Source: CAYVKM01 sp964452045 (GTDB lineage: Bacteria > Calditrichota > Calditrichia > RBG-13-44-9). From it: DNA of 64,000 nt. This document shows positions 8,934 through 18,138 of this stretch, piece by piece. The notes under the pieces were generated by a model. That model was not told the DNA's origin. It saw only the letters and a list, made by a program, of their open reading frames with translations, and ran no database searches. The stretch spans positions 23,270-87,269 of the forward strand of contig CAYVKM010000006.1 in NCBI GenBank assembly GCA_964452045.1. Reading direction: 5' to 3'. The first letter of the stretch is position 1; every line of letters starts with the position of its first letter. Both the position numbers and the translations under genes were made by a program.

Positions 8934-10022
8934 ATGGTCCGGATAAAATTGCAAATTTTATTTTCCATTATCTCCATTTTATTTTTACTGATGAGTTGCG
9001 AAAAGAACTTGACCGGAATTAAATACACTCCAGAATATAAAATTGCCTGTATTTCCGAAGGAATTGGAAATTTATTTTTATTTGATACTGGCAGGATAAA
9101 TCACAGGTTGTTGGTTGAGGGTGTGGTAATTCAGGTAGTTTGGTCGCCTAAGAAACCTAAATTGGTTTATTCAATTTATCTTGGTCCAGGAGATTACGAT
9201 ACTGAATTATTTGTTTTTAATCTTCTGAATAACCAGTCAAAATTATTAGCTGATGAAGAAGGATATAAATTTAATCCGATCTATTCGCCGGATGGCCAAT
9301 CGATCCTTTATATGAACGCAAATTATACTACCCATGAAAGAAAAATTATGCTGATGAAAGTAGACGGCTCAAATAAAAAAGAAATCTATTCGGAATCTTT
9401 CAGTGATTTTGAAAGAGTTAATTATTACTGGTCCAATCTTCCCGGAAAGTTGGTTTTTTTCAAGTATGTCGAAGGCGCGGAAATGGGGGAATTGTATCTT
9501 TTTGATATCCATACCCAGTCGTTGCAATTTGTCATCGCCCCGGAATATTCACGATTAGCTTATCAAACGGTTAATGGGAATAATTTCTATTACTGTTTTG
9601 ACGATCAGGCAAATGATATTTCTGGTATAAATATGGTAAACATCGAAGAACAAAGGGTTGATCGAGTGTTAACTGTTTCTTTACCTGATCATATAAATGA
9701 TTTTTCTCTGCACCCCGATGGGAGTAAAATTGTGCTCTCTTTCAGTAGCATCAGGCAGAATCAATGGATTACAGATTTGTTTGAGGTTGATACTGATGGT
9801 TCAAATTTTAGAAAATTAATTGAATCTATATCGACCGGTGCTCCCTATCATCTTTCTTATCTCCCGGATGGCAGTCAGATCGTTTTTATTCATGCTACCG
9901 CGTCGGGAAGGGATATGTGGAGTTTAAATCCGGTAGATGGGGAAATAACCCAAATTACCGAGAACAATTATTTTCCTAGTTGGTCGTCGTGTGAGTATAA
10001 AATTTCTCCGTTCAAATTTTAA
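8934..10022 (+). CDS. TolB/PD40-type beta-propeller lipoprotein, copy 2
   Basis: A 362-residue paralogue of the gene starting at 7718. It has lipobox LLMSC, the same mature N-terminus (CEKNLTGIKYTPEYKIAC), and matching blades including SPDGQSILYMN, SLHPDGSKIVLS and YLPDGSQIVFIHA. The ribosome site AAGGAGGG lies upstream of the ATG. The two proteins diverge most in the middle blades and at the C-terminus. The 130 bases between the copies hold no gene. Function is unknown. Confidence 0.8.
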   Translation: MVRIKLQILFSIISILFLLMSCEKNLTGIKYTPEYKIACISEGIGNLFLFDTGRINHRLLVEGVVIQVVWSPKKPKLVYSIYLGPGDYDTELFVFNLLNNQSKLLADEEGYKFNPIYSPDGQSILYMNANYTTHERKIMLMKVDGSNKKEIYSESFSDFERVNYYWSNLPGKLVFFKYVEGAEMGELYLFDIHTQSLQFVIAPEYSRLAYQTVNGNNFYYCFDDQANDISGINMVNIEEQRVDRVLTVSLPDHINDFSLHPDGSKIVLSFSSIRQNQWITDLFEVDTDGSNFRKLIESISTGAPYHLSYLPDGSQIVFIHATASGRDMWSLNPVDGEITQITENNYFPSWSSCEYKISPFKF

Positions 10023-10202
10023 AAGAACAGAGTCGGAATTATCCGGGATTTTTAAATAAAATTTTCTCTGCATCTGTCGTTAATACTGGTGAAGACGGCG
10101 GTTGATTTACTCATTGAACTTTCATATAAAAGATCAACGGCTGATCGGATAAGGATAACCTGCATTTCAAAGGTTTGACTTAATGATCGAGGAGAAAAAA
10201 AT

Positions 10203-10502
10203 ATGATGAGTAACTATTTACTTTTTTCCAGCGTATTTGTTACCATGTTAATGGTGCTGAACATTTTAATATTTTCGCTTACCTTTGAGAAAAGGCATAA
10301 AATTGGTCAAAGAGCCTTACTCTATTTTGGTATCATTCCCGGATTCTTAGGAGTACTCTGGGCGATCATACTGTTTTTCAAACAACCGGAAACAACCGAG
10401 ATAATTGGTCTGTTATCTGTATGGTTGTTACTGGAAGTCGGTGCGATGCGGTTAACCCAGGTAATGAAGAAATTAAATCAACCGGTTCAGTCTAAAACCT
10501 GA
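10203..10502 (+). CDS. Small three-helix membrane protein
   Basis: A 99-residue protein with three hydrophobic segments (about residues 5-27, 40-60 and 66-82) and a short positive C-terminal tail (MKKLNQPVQSKT). The ATG is preceded by GAGGAGAAAAAA at good spacing, which supports real translation. I do not recognise the family. It stands between the propeller lipoproteins and the lipoprotein/TonB-receptor pair, with gaps on both sides, so an operon link is not shown. Confidence 0.55.
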   Translation: MMSNYLLFSSVFVTMLMVLNILIFSLTFEKRHKIGQRALLYFGIIPGFLGVLWAIILFFKQPETTEIIGLLSVWLLLEVGAMRLTQVMKKLNQPVQSKT

Positions 10503-10597
10503 TCTTTCACCGGTAAGTTTTAATTAATATTTGATTTAAAAGTAAGAATATCATATTTTAATATTTGAATTTTGTTTTTAAGTTTGGAAAGAAGGAC

Positions 10598-11338
10598 ATG
10601 TATCTACGCAAAATTATCCTGATTTTGCTGTTAATCTCCCCAATATTGTTTCTCCTTCAATGTGAAAAAATAACCGGCTATAACTATGATGTAAAACCTT
10701 TGAATAATACGGTAAGGGTTTATGGTGAAGTAAAAAATGTCTTTACCGACCGGGCGGTTGAAGACGCCCTTGTCCAGATTGGAATTCAGACCACCAGCAC
10801 CGATATATACGGAGAATATCAGGTACAATATATTTTAGGGGCAGCCGAGGATCGGAATCAACCCGTGCCGGTGGCTATATCTGCCCCCAATTACGAGACG
10901 TTAAATACTTCGTTTATTATTTATCCTGAACCAACCCGGTTAGACTTTCAACTGGTATATGCCGCCCCGATCATTGAACAAAATTCTTTATTATTGTATA
11001 AGGGGTTAGATGGTGAACCGCAGGAGATCTGTCAGGCAATAATTGTTGATTATCAGGGGGTAAACGATATAAAAGAAGTAAAAGCTTCCTTTTATTATAC
11101 TCAACCAAATAACCCTAATTCCTATTACTTTACCTATCCGTTGCATTTGATTGAAACGAATGGTGGAATTGAGGGCCATTATCAGGCAATTATCCCGCTC
11201 GTTTATCAGTTCGAATGGTTTTTATACACCGAAAGCTACGAATTACAGGCAGAGGATTATGAGGGACATATCCATCATATCATTGGCAAAACGTCGAAGA
11301 TGGTACCGGATCCTTTGTTATTTGATCCCGGTTTTTAA
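10598..11338 (+). CDS. Lipoprotein with carboxypeptidase-regulatory-like domain
   Basis: A 246-residue lipoprotein. The ATG at 10598 is chosen over an upstream TTG at 10565 because it directly begins a lipoprotein signal peptide (MYLRKII...LLQC). The mature N-terminus CEKITG-Y resembles that of the two propeller lipoproteins upstream. Residues about 40-115 (VRVYGEVKNVFTDRAVEDALVQI with a later SAPNYETLNTSF) match the CarboxypepD_reg-like Ig fold often found at envelope proteins of this group. The second half is beta-rich and unassigned. It lies 17 bases before a TonB-dependent receptor, so it may be that receptor's surface or accessory lipoprotein. Confidence 0.7.
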   Translation: MYLRKIILILLLISPILFLLQCEKITGYNYDVKPLNNTVRVYGEVKNVFTDRAVEDALVQIGIQTTSTDIYGEYQVQYILGAAEDRNQPVPVAISAPNYETLNTSFIIYPEPTRLDFQLVYAAPIIEQNSLLLYKGLDGEPQEICQAIIVDYQGVNDIKEVKASFYYTQPNNPNSYYFTYPLHLIETNGGIEGHYQAIIPLVYQFEWFLYTESYELQAEDYEGHIHHIIGKTSKMVPDPLLFDPGF

Positions 11339-11355
11339 GAAGAGAATTTAGTGTC

Positions 11356-13533
11356 ATGCATAAAATAATAAACATATTTATCATACTCTTTACTTCAGTT
11401 ATTTTTCTACAGGCACAGAATATACGGATAAGCGGCCAGGTAGTAGATTTTCAAAGCGAAGATCCGCTTCAGGGAGCCGACGTTTATTTATCTTCCGGAG
11501 CATGTGGGGCGGTCACCGATACCGATGGCACCTTTCAACTGTTCTGTAAGAAGGTCGCAATGGACGATTCACTGATAGTCAGCTATCTGGGTTATCAGAC
11601 CTATAATATCCGCTTCAGACAATTTAAAAACGGATCGACTATATATCTCAAATCTAAGAGTTTAGAACTGGGAGATGAAATTGTAGTGAGTGCGGAGAGA
11701 ATCGATATTTTGAAACAGGATATTCCGTTGGCAAAGAGTACGGTGGATTACCAGGAGATCCAGCAATATGGCAGTAGCGAAATCAGTGATATTCTAAAAC
11801 CCTTACCGGCCATTCGGATTGAGGGTAATGATCTGGATGGACGCCGAATCCAGATTCGGGGTAGTGATGCGGATGAGGTTAATGTTTACCTGGACGGTAT
11901 CCTGATCAATAATGTGAGGAGCGATAATGCGGCTGACCTTTCAATAATTCCGGTGGAAAGCATCGAATCTCTTGAAATTTTAAAGGGTGGAAATTCTGCC
12001 TTATTGGGCCAGGGTGCGTTTGGCGGTGTAGTGAGCATAAAAACCCGCCAGGAAACCGAACCCAGTTTTTATGTTAAGGGGAAGATGGGAAGTTTTGATA
12101 GCCGTTATCTGATCAGCAACGTCAGCTATCCACTGCAAAAGCGATTAATACTTAGTTATTTTGGCCAGGCCAGTACTCTTTCCCCCACAATTGAATACTT
12201 TCCCGGAGAAAGATTCAGTGAGAAAACAAGAAGCGAAGGTATCACCACCTCCAAACAAAACCATATGGTCAATCTTTCCTATTATGGTCGTCAAAGTCAA
12301 ATAAGCAGCTATTTTATTGAATATCTTTATGATTATAAAAAACCGTCCTGGGAAAGTACATACCGGAATTATTTGTTCGCTACTTCATTTAAGGGAGAAC
12401 TATTAGGGGTTCGGGATCTTGAAATAAGTGTAAATCACCTTTTTGCCCGGGATAAAATAGTGCGCAAACAAACCGGCACTTCCGAATTTATCAATTCTTA
12501 CATCACCAATCAGACAAATCTTCGGCTGGCAAAAAGAATAATTTTTCCTACCGTAGATTTTCAGTTTTTAACGGAATACTATCATGACGATCTTCTAAAC
12601 GATTCCAAAGTAAAGGATTATGGTTTTGAAAACGGACTTTATCATGGCTTTATTTACGATAACCGGGGAAGCGTAGCCGGGGTAATTTCATTCCGGGATA
12701 AATTGAAGAATTTGCCCATTTTGTCCTGGAAAACCTACCTGGGATTGAGGGGCGATTTTGTCGCCTCAGGAAATCAGGATGGGACGGTAACCACCGGGGC
12801 ACAGGTAAATTATAACCTGGAGCAATGGAAATTATCTCCCTATTTCAATTATGGGAAAAATGTGAAATATCCTTCCTTGCGTGAAAACGCTTATGTACAG
12901 GATCTTGCTTTATTATCCGGTGCCGATTCTACCTTTGAAAAATTAAAACCGGAGTACAATAATTCGGCTGAATTGGGAATATCCCTGACCTATTTTCCCA
13001 AGTCCACCATTTACCGAACGCTTGATTTTTCCTTTGCCCTGTTCACCAATACGGTTTACAATAAACTCCTAACCCGTCCCTTCGACGATCTGATCGCTTC
13101 AGTTCAGGTCGGGCGAAATCAAACCAGGGGGATTGAGACTTCCTTTAAATTCAATCAGCTCCTTAACTGGTTCAGCCTGGGAGCCGCATTTGTCAAAATT
13201 GATGTGACAAATCCACTCCTTTACTCCTACAAGCCAAAGGAAAATTTAAGTATCAATCTGGGCTTTTATTCTCCCATGGGTCTCTATCTTACCTCGACCT
13301 TTTTTTACGAAGGTACCAGCGTAGCCTGGTATTACGATCGGGATTATAATATTTTGACCGAAGAGATCTCTGCTTACAATGATATGGATGTTTCCTGTGG
13401 TTTTAAAGTGCCCTTCAAAGATGCCGAATTTGATTTTCAGGTATCGGGATATAATGTTTTTGATCACAGTGGATTCAAATATTATTATCTGAAAAAACGG
13501 TATGTCCAATTCTCGGTCGCCATGCGATACTAA
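11356..13533 (+). CDS. TonB-dependent outer membrane receptor
   Basis: A 725-residue receptor with a signal peptide (cleaved near LQAQ). It has a CarboxypepD_reg-like domain (residues about 25-100, ISGQVVDFQSEDPLQGADVYL), a plug domain (about 115-235, with LPAIRIEG, IQIRGSDADEVNVYLDG and SIESLEILKGGNSALLGQGAFGG, given here as motifs), and a 22-strand-type barrel ending in VQFSVAMRY. Such receptors import iron chelates, vitamins or oligosaccharides using TonB-ExbBD energy. The substrate is not shown by the sequence. The carboxypeptidase-like extension is typical of FCB receptors. It is apparently co-transcribed with the lipoprotein gene just upstream. The adjacent GH27 gene is a possible clue to a galactoside, but a 145-base gap separates them. 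Confidence 0.88.
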   Translation: MHKIINIFIILFTSVIFLQAQNIRISGQVVDFQSEDPLQGADVYLSSGACGAVTDTDGTFQLFCKKVAMDDSLIVSYLGYQTYNIRFRQFKNGSTIYLKSKSLELGDEIVVSAERIDILKQDIPLAKSTVDYQEIQQYGSSEISDILKPLPAIRIEGNDLDGRRIQIRGSDADEVNVYLDGILINNVRSDNAADLSIIPVESIESLEILKGGNSALLGQGAFGGVVSIKTRQETEPSFYVKGKMGSFDSRYLISNVSYPLQKRLILSYFGQASTLSPTIEYFPGERFSEKTRSEGITTSKQNHMVNLSYYGRQSQISSYFIEYLYDYKKPSWESTYRNYLFATSFKGELLGVRDLEISVNHLFARDKIVRKQTGTSEFINSYITNQTNLRLAKRIIFPTVDFQFLTEYYHDDLLNDSKVKDYGFENGLYHGFIYDNRGSVAGVISFRDKLKNLPILSWKTYLGLRGDFVASGNQDGTVTTGAQVNYNLEQWKLSPYFNYGKNVKYPSLRENAYVQDLALLSGADSTFEKLKPEYNNSAELGISLTYFPKSTIYRTLDFSFALFTNTVYNKLLTRPFDDLIASVQVGRNQTRGIETSFKFNQLLNWFSLGAAFVKIDVTNPLLYSYKPKENLSINLGFYSPMGLYLTSTFFYEGTSVAWYYDRDYNILTEEISAYNDMDVSCGFKVPFKDAEFDFQVSGYNVFDHSGFKYYYLKKRYVQFSVAMRY

Positions 13534-13678
13534 AAAGCCCTCAGTTTACACCGGGGATCGAGTTTTGCTGCATCTCTCAAATTCAAGATAATTGGTTTAT
13601 ACGAAACATTTGACTAACCTTCGTCCTGAACTAAATTTTCATAGAAATCTGGTTGATCCAATTTATGAGGTAAGAAGC

Positions 13679-14881
13679 ATGAAATCGAAACTTAATGGCA
13701 TGTGGGAGTATTTTGGGAGCCTATATCTCGGTATTTTTCTGTTTCTGGTTGTTTTTAGTTCAAATGTCCATGCCCTGGATAATGGACTGGTGCTAACTCC
13801 GCCAATGGGTTGGAATAGCTGGAACAAATTCGAATGTGATGTGAGTGAGTCCCTGATTAAGGAAATGGCCGATGCGCTGGTGAGTAGCGGCATGAAGGAC
13901 GCTGGATATCAATTTATTGTGATTGACGATTGCTGGCAGATCGGCAGGGACGCAGAGGGGAATATTATTCCTGATCCGGACCGCTTTCCTTCCGGTATGA
14001 AGGCCCTGGCTGATTATATTCATTCCAAAGGTTTGAAATTCGGACTTTATTCCTGCGCCGGATTAAAAACCTGCCAGGAACGTCCGGGCAGCCGGGGATA
14101 TGAATTTCAGGATGCCCGGCAATATGCCGCCTGGGGTGTGGATTATCTGAAATATGATTGGTGCTTTCATACCACTCAAAATGCCGAAGCCTCTTACTCC
14201 CTGATGCGGGATGCCCTGCTGGCTTCAGGCCGGCCGATTGTCTTCAGCATTTGTGAATGGGGAAGTAATAAACCCTGGTTATGGGCAAAAGATGTGGGCA
14301 ACCTCTGGCGCACCACCGCCGATATTCAGGACTGTTGGGATTGCAAGCGGGAGTGGGGCGGAATGGGCTGGATCTATATCCTCGATCTCCAGGATGGTCT
14401 GGAATCCTATGCCGGGCCGGGACACTGGAATGATCCGGATATGCTGGAGGTCGGAAACGGGGGACTGACTCTAACCGAGAGCCAGGCCCACTTCAGCCTG
14501 TGGTGTCTGCTTGCCGCCCCATTAATGGCTGGGAACGATCTGCGTACGATGAGTGCGGATATCAAAAATATTCTGACCAACCAGGAGGTCATCGCCGTTA
14601 ACCAGGATTCGCTGGGTCGGCAAGGACGCAAGGTGTGGGACGATGGGGATCTGGAAGTCTGGTCTAAGGAAATGAAGGATGGCAGTCGGGCGGTGGTCCT
14701 TTTCAACCGGAGCAAAAGTGACAGTCCCGTTGCGGTAAACTGGACGGAAATCGGATACCCGGCTCACCTAAAAGCCAAAGTGCGGGATTTGTGGCAGAAA
14801 AAGGATTTGGGGCAGTTTACCGGCAGCTTTAGGGCACAGGTCCCTTCCCATGGTGTGGTAATGGTGCGAATCATGCCCTGA
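13679..14881 (+). CDS. Glycoside hydrolase family 27 alpha-galactosidase
   Basis: A 400-residue exported enzyme predicted to remove terminal alpha-galactosyl (or alpha-N-acetylgalactosaminyl) groups. The ATG at 13679 is preferred to an upstream TTG because GAGG lies 8 bases before it and a signal-anchor-like segment follows. The family start LTPPMGWNSWNKFECDV is present. The nucleophile is Asp160 in YLKYDWC and the acid/base is Asp215 in TTADIQDCW. The barrel is followed by a short C-terminal beta domain ending VMVRIMP. Length fits family 27. No other carbohydrate genes are adjacent except the TonB receptor upstream. Confidence 0.9.
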   Translation: MKSKLNGMWEYFGSLYLGIFLFLVVFSSNVHALDNGLVLTPPMGWNSWNKFECDVSESLIKEMADALVSSGMKDAGYQFIVIDDCWQIGRDAEGNIIPDPDRFPSGMKALADYIHSKGLKFGLYSCAGLKTCQERPGSRGYEFQDARQYAAWGVDYLKYDWCFHTTQNAEASYSLMRDALLASGRPIVFSICEWGSNKPWLWAKDVGNLWRTTADIQDCWDCKREWGGMGWIYILDLQDGLESYAGPGHWNDPDMLEVGNGGLTLTESQAHFSLWCLLAAPLMAGNDLRTMSADIKNILTNQEVIAVNQDSLGRQGRKVWDDGDLEVWSKEMKDGSRAVVLFNRSKSDSPVAVNWTEIGYPAHLKAKVRDLWQKKDLGQFTGSFRAQVPSHGVVMVRIMP

Positions 14882-15080
14882 GTTTTAAGGAAGTATTATT
14901 TTCATCTCCGGTAAAGTATGGGTTTCCATTTCGAGATGATTAAATACAGATGATATTTTGGAAATTCTGCAAAAGGAGCCTGTTATTGCTATCATTCTGA
15001 TAAATAATTTTAATCCTCCGTTTGGTTTGCCTGCTAAAAAGAAATAGATTTTATCCGGATATGAAATCATATTGCAGTTT

Positions 15081-15686
15081 ATGAATCGTTTTTTACTCGT
15101 ACTCCTCTTATTGTTATGTTTAACCGGAATTAGCACTTCCCAGGATTCTACCGCCTGGAGTTTTCAATTTGGCTTTGGCTCTCTTTTCCCTGATGCTTCG
15201 GAGATTGTCGGGGCGAATACTCCGAACGGATTAAATATCAACGCAGGGTTGGCTTATCAATACCGACAAAGACTGGTTTTTCAGGGCATCATACATTTCG
15301 ACTATTTTACCGATGATAAACGAGTGGATTTCCGCACCTATGTGATCATTTTCAATGCCACCTTCGCTTCGCGTCTGCATCTCATACCGGCAAAATCCGG
15401 GATATCACCCTACCTGATCGGTGGTGTGGCGCCGGCACTATATCGAAATACCCAGCCTTATGTTGAGGGTGGACAACTCGATCCCTTTACTACCCAGAGA
15501 GTGGAGTCTTTAAATATTGGCTATTCCCTGAAATACGGTATCGGAACAACCTTGAATCTAAGTGATAGCATGGAATTATGGTTTGAATGGCAATATACCA
15601 GATTTGGATTCTTTAAAAAGGTGGATCCGATTCATTATCGGGCACTTATGATTGGCTTGTTACTCGATATTGATTGGGAATTGTAG
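15081..15686 (+). CDS. Outer membrane beta-barrel protein
   Basis: A 201-residue protein with a signal peptide (MNRFLLVLLLLLCLTG, cleavage near STSQ), followed by about eight alternating amphipathic strands (for example WSFQFGFGSLFP, GLAYQYRQRLVFQGIIHF and ELWFEWQYTRFGFF) and a C-terminal strand LLLDIDWEL. It is a typical small OmpW/OmpA-like eight-strand barrel without a periplasmic domain. The ATG at 15081 is chosen over a TTG nine bases upstream; the ribosome site is weak in either case. Function is unknown. Confidence 0.65.
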   Translation: MNRFLLVLLLLLCLTGISTSQDSTAWSFQFGFGSLFPDASEIVGANTPNGLNINAGLAYQYRQRLVFQGIIHFDYFTDDKRVDFRTYVIIFNATFASRLHLIPAKSGISPYLIGGVAPALYRNTQPYVEGGQLDPFTTQRVESLNIGYSLKYGIGTTLNLSDSMELWFEWQYTRFGFFKKVDPIHYRALMIGLLLDIDWEL

Positions 15687-15791
15687 CTGAAACTTTATTC
15701 GACGCAGATGAAAAAAATACATCTATTGAATTTTATTTAAATTTTGTTATTTTATGAATGAAAAAAGACTTTAAAAAAAGGAGGTCTTTCC

Positions 15792-17309
15792 ATGAGTTAT
15801 GAAATGCTTCGTGATAACCTTTTAGAATTGATTCGTCGTACCTCTGCCTATCTTCCACCGGATGCGGAAAACGTGATAAATCTGAAGAAGAATCTGGAGG
15901 CCAAAAACTCTATGGCGGAAATGGCCATGGATATGATTATGCAGAACGTTGGATTGGCAAAAAAACGTTCTTTGCCGATCTGTCAGGATACCGGTACGAT
16001 TACTTTTTATGTGAAATGTCCGGTAGGTTACGATCAGTTGATGTTTATCAAAACCGCAGAAGAAGCAGTAGTAAAAGCGACCGAAGCTGGTTATTTGCGT
16101 CAAAATTCGGTTGATTCTCTCTCCAGTAAAAATACCGGTAACAACCTGGGAAAAGGAAGCCCGGTATTCCATTTTGAGCAAAGCAGGGGAAATGATCTTG
16201 ACGTTCGTCTGATCCTCAAAGGCGGCGGTTGCGAGAATATGAGTTCCCAGTATAAACTCCCAATTACCCTCAATGGTAAAAAATATGGTCGCGATCTGGG
16301 AGGTGTGCGTGCGGTTATACTGGATGCACTATTCCAGGCCCAGGGAAAGGGATGCGGTCCTGGATTTTTGGGAGTATGTATTGGCGGAGACCGTGCCGAG
16401 GGTTATACCTATGCCAAGGAACAACTTTTACGCAAGCTGGATGATGTTAATCCACTCCCCGAATTAGCAAAACTAGAAGAGCAGATTATGCAAGAGGCAA
16501 ACAATCTGGAAATCGGACCCATGGGATTTGGCGGCAAATTCACCCTGGGTGGAATTAAGATTGATTATTTGAATCGGCTGCCGGCATCATACTTTGTCAG
16601 TATTGCCTATATGTGCTGGGCCTATCGTCGCCGCGGTGTGGTGATGGATGCGGAAGGTAAGGTTAAGGAATGGCTTTATCAGAAACCAGGTGAATTCGAT
16701 ATCGATTATACGAAGTTGCCGGAATTGGAAGTAAAACAGAAGAATGTTAAAGTCTTGAAAACCCCGATCAGTGAAGAACAGATTCGTGAATTGAAAGTCG
16801 GGGATGTGGTGATGCTGAATGGCGACATGTTTACCGGTCGGGATGCTGTCCACCGATATCTGTATGATGGCGGCGATTTGGATATTATCAAAGGTGGTAT
16901 TATTTACCATTGCGGACCGGTAATGGTCAAAGAAGGCGATGATTGGAAAGTGATGGCAGCGGGTCCCACCACCTCGATAAGGGAAGAACCATACCAGGCG
17001 GATGTGATTGGCCGGTTCAATCTCCGTGGTGTGATTGGTAAAGGCGGTATGGGAAAGAAGACCCTGGATGGATGCCACAAATATGGAGCAGTTTATTTCC
17101 ATGCTATTGGTGGTGCCGCTCAGATCTATGCCAAATGTGTGAAAAAAGTGAAGGGTGTATACCTAGAACAGTTCGGCAGCCCGGAAGCAGTCTGGCATTA
17201 TGAAGTGGAAAATTTCCCGGTGGTGGTTACTATGGACAGTCACAATCGATCGCTGCATGCGGAAATTGAGGATGTTTCCAAAAAACAGCTGGATAAGATT
17301 CTTGCTTAA
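15792..17309 (+). CDS. fumA: Class I fumarate hydratase ([4Fe-4S], single chain)
   Basis: A 505-residue enzyme interconverting fumarate and malate in the citric acid cycle, in the cytoplasm. Both the alpha and beta parts of class I hydro-lyases are fused in one chain. The N-terminal part carries the cluster cysteines in PICQDTGT, GGGCENMSS and GKGCGPGFLGVCIGG. The C-terminal part has GDMFTGRDAVHR, HCGPVM, GPTTSIRE and GKGGMGKKTL. The length is typical. The ATG is preceded by AAAGGAGG. It is followed by a strong bidirectional terminator, so it is probably transcribed alone. A tartrate dehydratase of the same superfamily is the main alternative. Confidence 0.92.
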   Translation: MSYEMLRDNLLELIRRTSAYLPPDAENVINLKKNLEAKNSMAEMAMDMIMQNVGLAKKRSLPICQDTGTITFYVKCPVGYDQLMFIKTAEEAVVKATEAGYLRQNSVDSLSSKNTGNNLGKGSPVFHFEQSRGNDLDVRLILKGGGCENMSSQYKLPITLNGKKYGRDLGGVRAVILDALFQAQGKGCGPGFLGVCIGGDRAEGYTYAKEQLLRKLDDVNPLPELAKLEEQIMQEANNLEIGPMGFGGKFTLGGIKIDYLNRLPASYFVSIAYMCWAYRRRGVVMDAEGKVKEWLYQKPGEFDIDYTKLPELEVKQKNVKVLKTPISEEQIRELKVGDVVMLNGDMFTGRDAVHRYLYDGGDLDIIKGGIIYHCGPVMVKEGDDWKVMAAGPTTSIREEPYQADVIGRFNLRGVIGKGGMGKKTLDGCHKYGAVYFHAIGGAAQIYAKCVKKVKGVYLEQFGSPEAVWHYEVENFPVVVTMDSHNRSLHAEIEDVSKKQLDKILA

Positions 17310-17332
17310 CTGAAGATTGATGCCACAAAAAT

Positions 17333-17364
17333 AAAACCCGGCTTTTATTTTGAGCCGGGTTTTT
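17333..17364 (+). terminator. Bidirectional terminator between fumarase and a convergent lipoprotein gene
   Basis: The stem ACCCGGCT (17336-17343) pairs with AGCCGGGT (17353-17360), flanked by an A-run on the left and a T-run on the right, so it can stop transcription from both sides. The T-run overlaps the 3-prime end of the minus-strand gene. Confidence 0.9.
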
Positions 17365-17752
17365 CTTTTAAATCTATATTATCCTGATTTATTTTCTTTG
17401 GGGTGGTAACTCGTAATGGTTGCTTTTCCATTTGTTTTCGCTCTTCCCGTGCTGTCTGATTGTAATCCTGGGTCAGCAGTGATTCTACCTTTTCAATCAG
17501 AGCCAGGTTTTTAAGCGGCTCCTGCTCAATATATTCCTGATAAAAATTGCGGTAATCCTCGAGGGTAACCCGATTATCTGCAAATATTTTCTCGATTCGC
17601 TGATACTTGATGCTATCCGGTTCCGGCAGGGCAAGGGTTTCTTCTAGTCCCTTTATAATCTCATCCCAGGGTTTTTTCTCTTTGACCTCGGACTTTTGAG
17701 CACAGCCCGAAAGTATAACAAAAATCAACAATACTATTTCAATAATTTTCAT
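17345..17752 (-). CDS. Small lipoprotein of unknown function
   Basis: A 135-residue lipoprotein with lipobox ILSGC (Cys about residue 17). The mature part is charged and helical (EEIIKGLEETLALPEPDSIKY-like, then a helix containing DYRNFYQEYIEQEPLKN), loosely resembling the DUF4296 pattern of small FCB lipoproteins. The last 30 residues are Lys-rich and disordered. It is convergent with fumarase and shares its terminator. Function is unknown. Confidence 0.65.
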   Translation of the reverse strand: MKIIEIVLLIFVILSGCAQKSEVKEKKPWDEIIKGLEETLALPEPDSIKYQRIEKIFADNRVTLEDYRNFYQEYIEQEPLKNLALIEKVESLLTQDYNQTAREERKQMEKQPLRVTTPKKINQDNIDLKEKPGSK

Positions 17753-18138
17753 GATATTTCTGTGTTATAAAATTTCTTCTGAATTTATTGGTTTGTTTTC
17801 TGTCAACCAAGTACAAAGATTATCTGGAAACCTAAGAGCGATCCTCTCGTATGATCAAATTTATGAACCGGTTCTGACAAGTGATCTGGAAACGTGGTTT
17901 GCTCGGATTATTTTAATAGATATAGAATTCTAAATTTTAAACCGCAGGAAAATGTAAAAGCCACCGTCTAACAATTGAAGGAACTTCGTATTTAAATTAT
18001 GGTTAAGTCTATAAATGGGAATAGGCGTTATCTAATACGAAAATACATTAAAACGGGTTGAATTATAGTTCCCTAACGCTTATTTTAATTTAAATTATTA
18101 AAGTAAAATTTAGTTTAAAGAATCACCACGGGGGAAAG
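17753..18138 (+). other. Divergent intergenic region, 386 bases
   Basis: This AT-rich gap lies between the divergent lipoprotein and the large peptidase/propeller gene and must hold both promoters. A 60-codon open frame at 17751-17933 has no ribosome site, and its product resembles no family, so it is not called as a gene. No RNA structure was recognised. Confidence 0.5.

Noticed and set aside
17751..17933. A 60-codon plus-strand open frame beside the small lipoprotein gene
   Set aside because: It overlaps the divergent promoter region, lacks a ribosome site and has no recognisable protein pattern.
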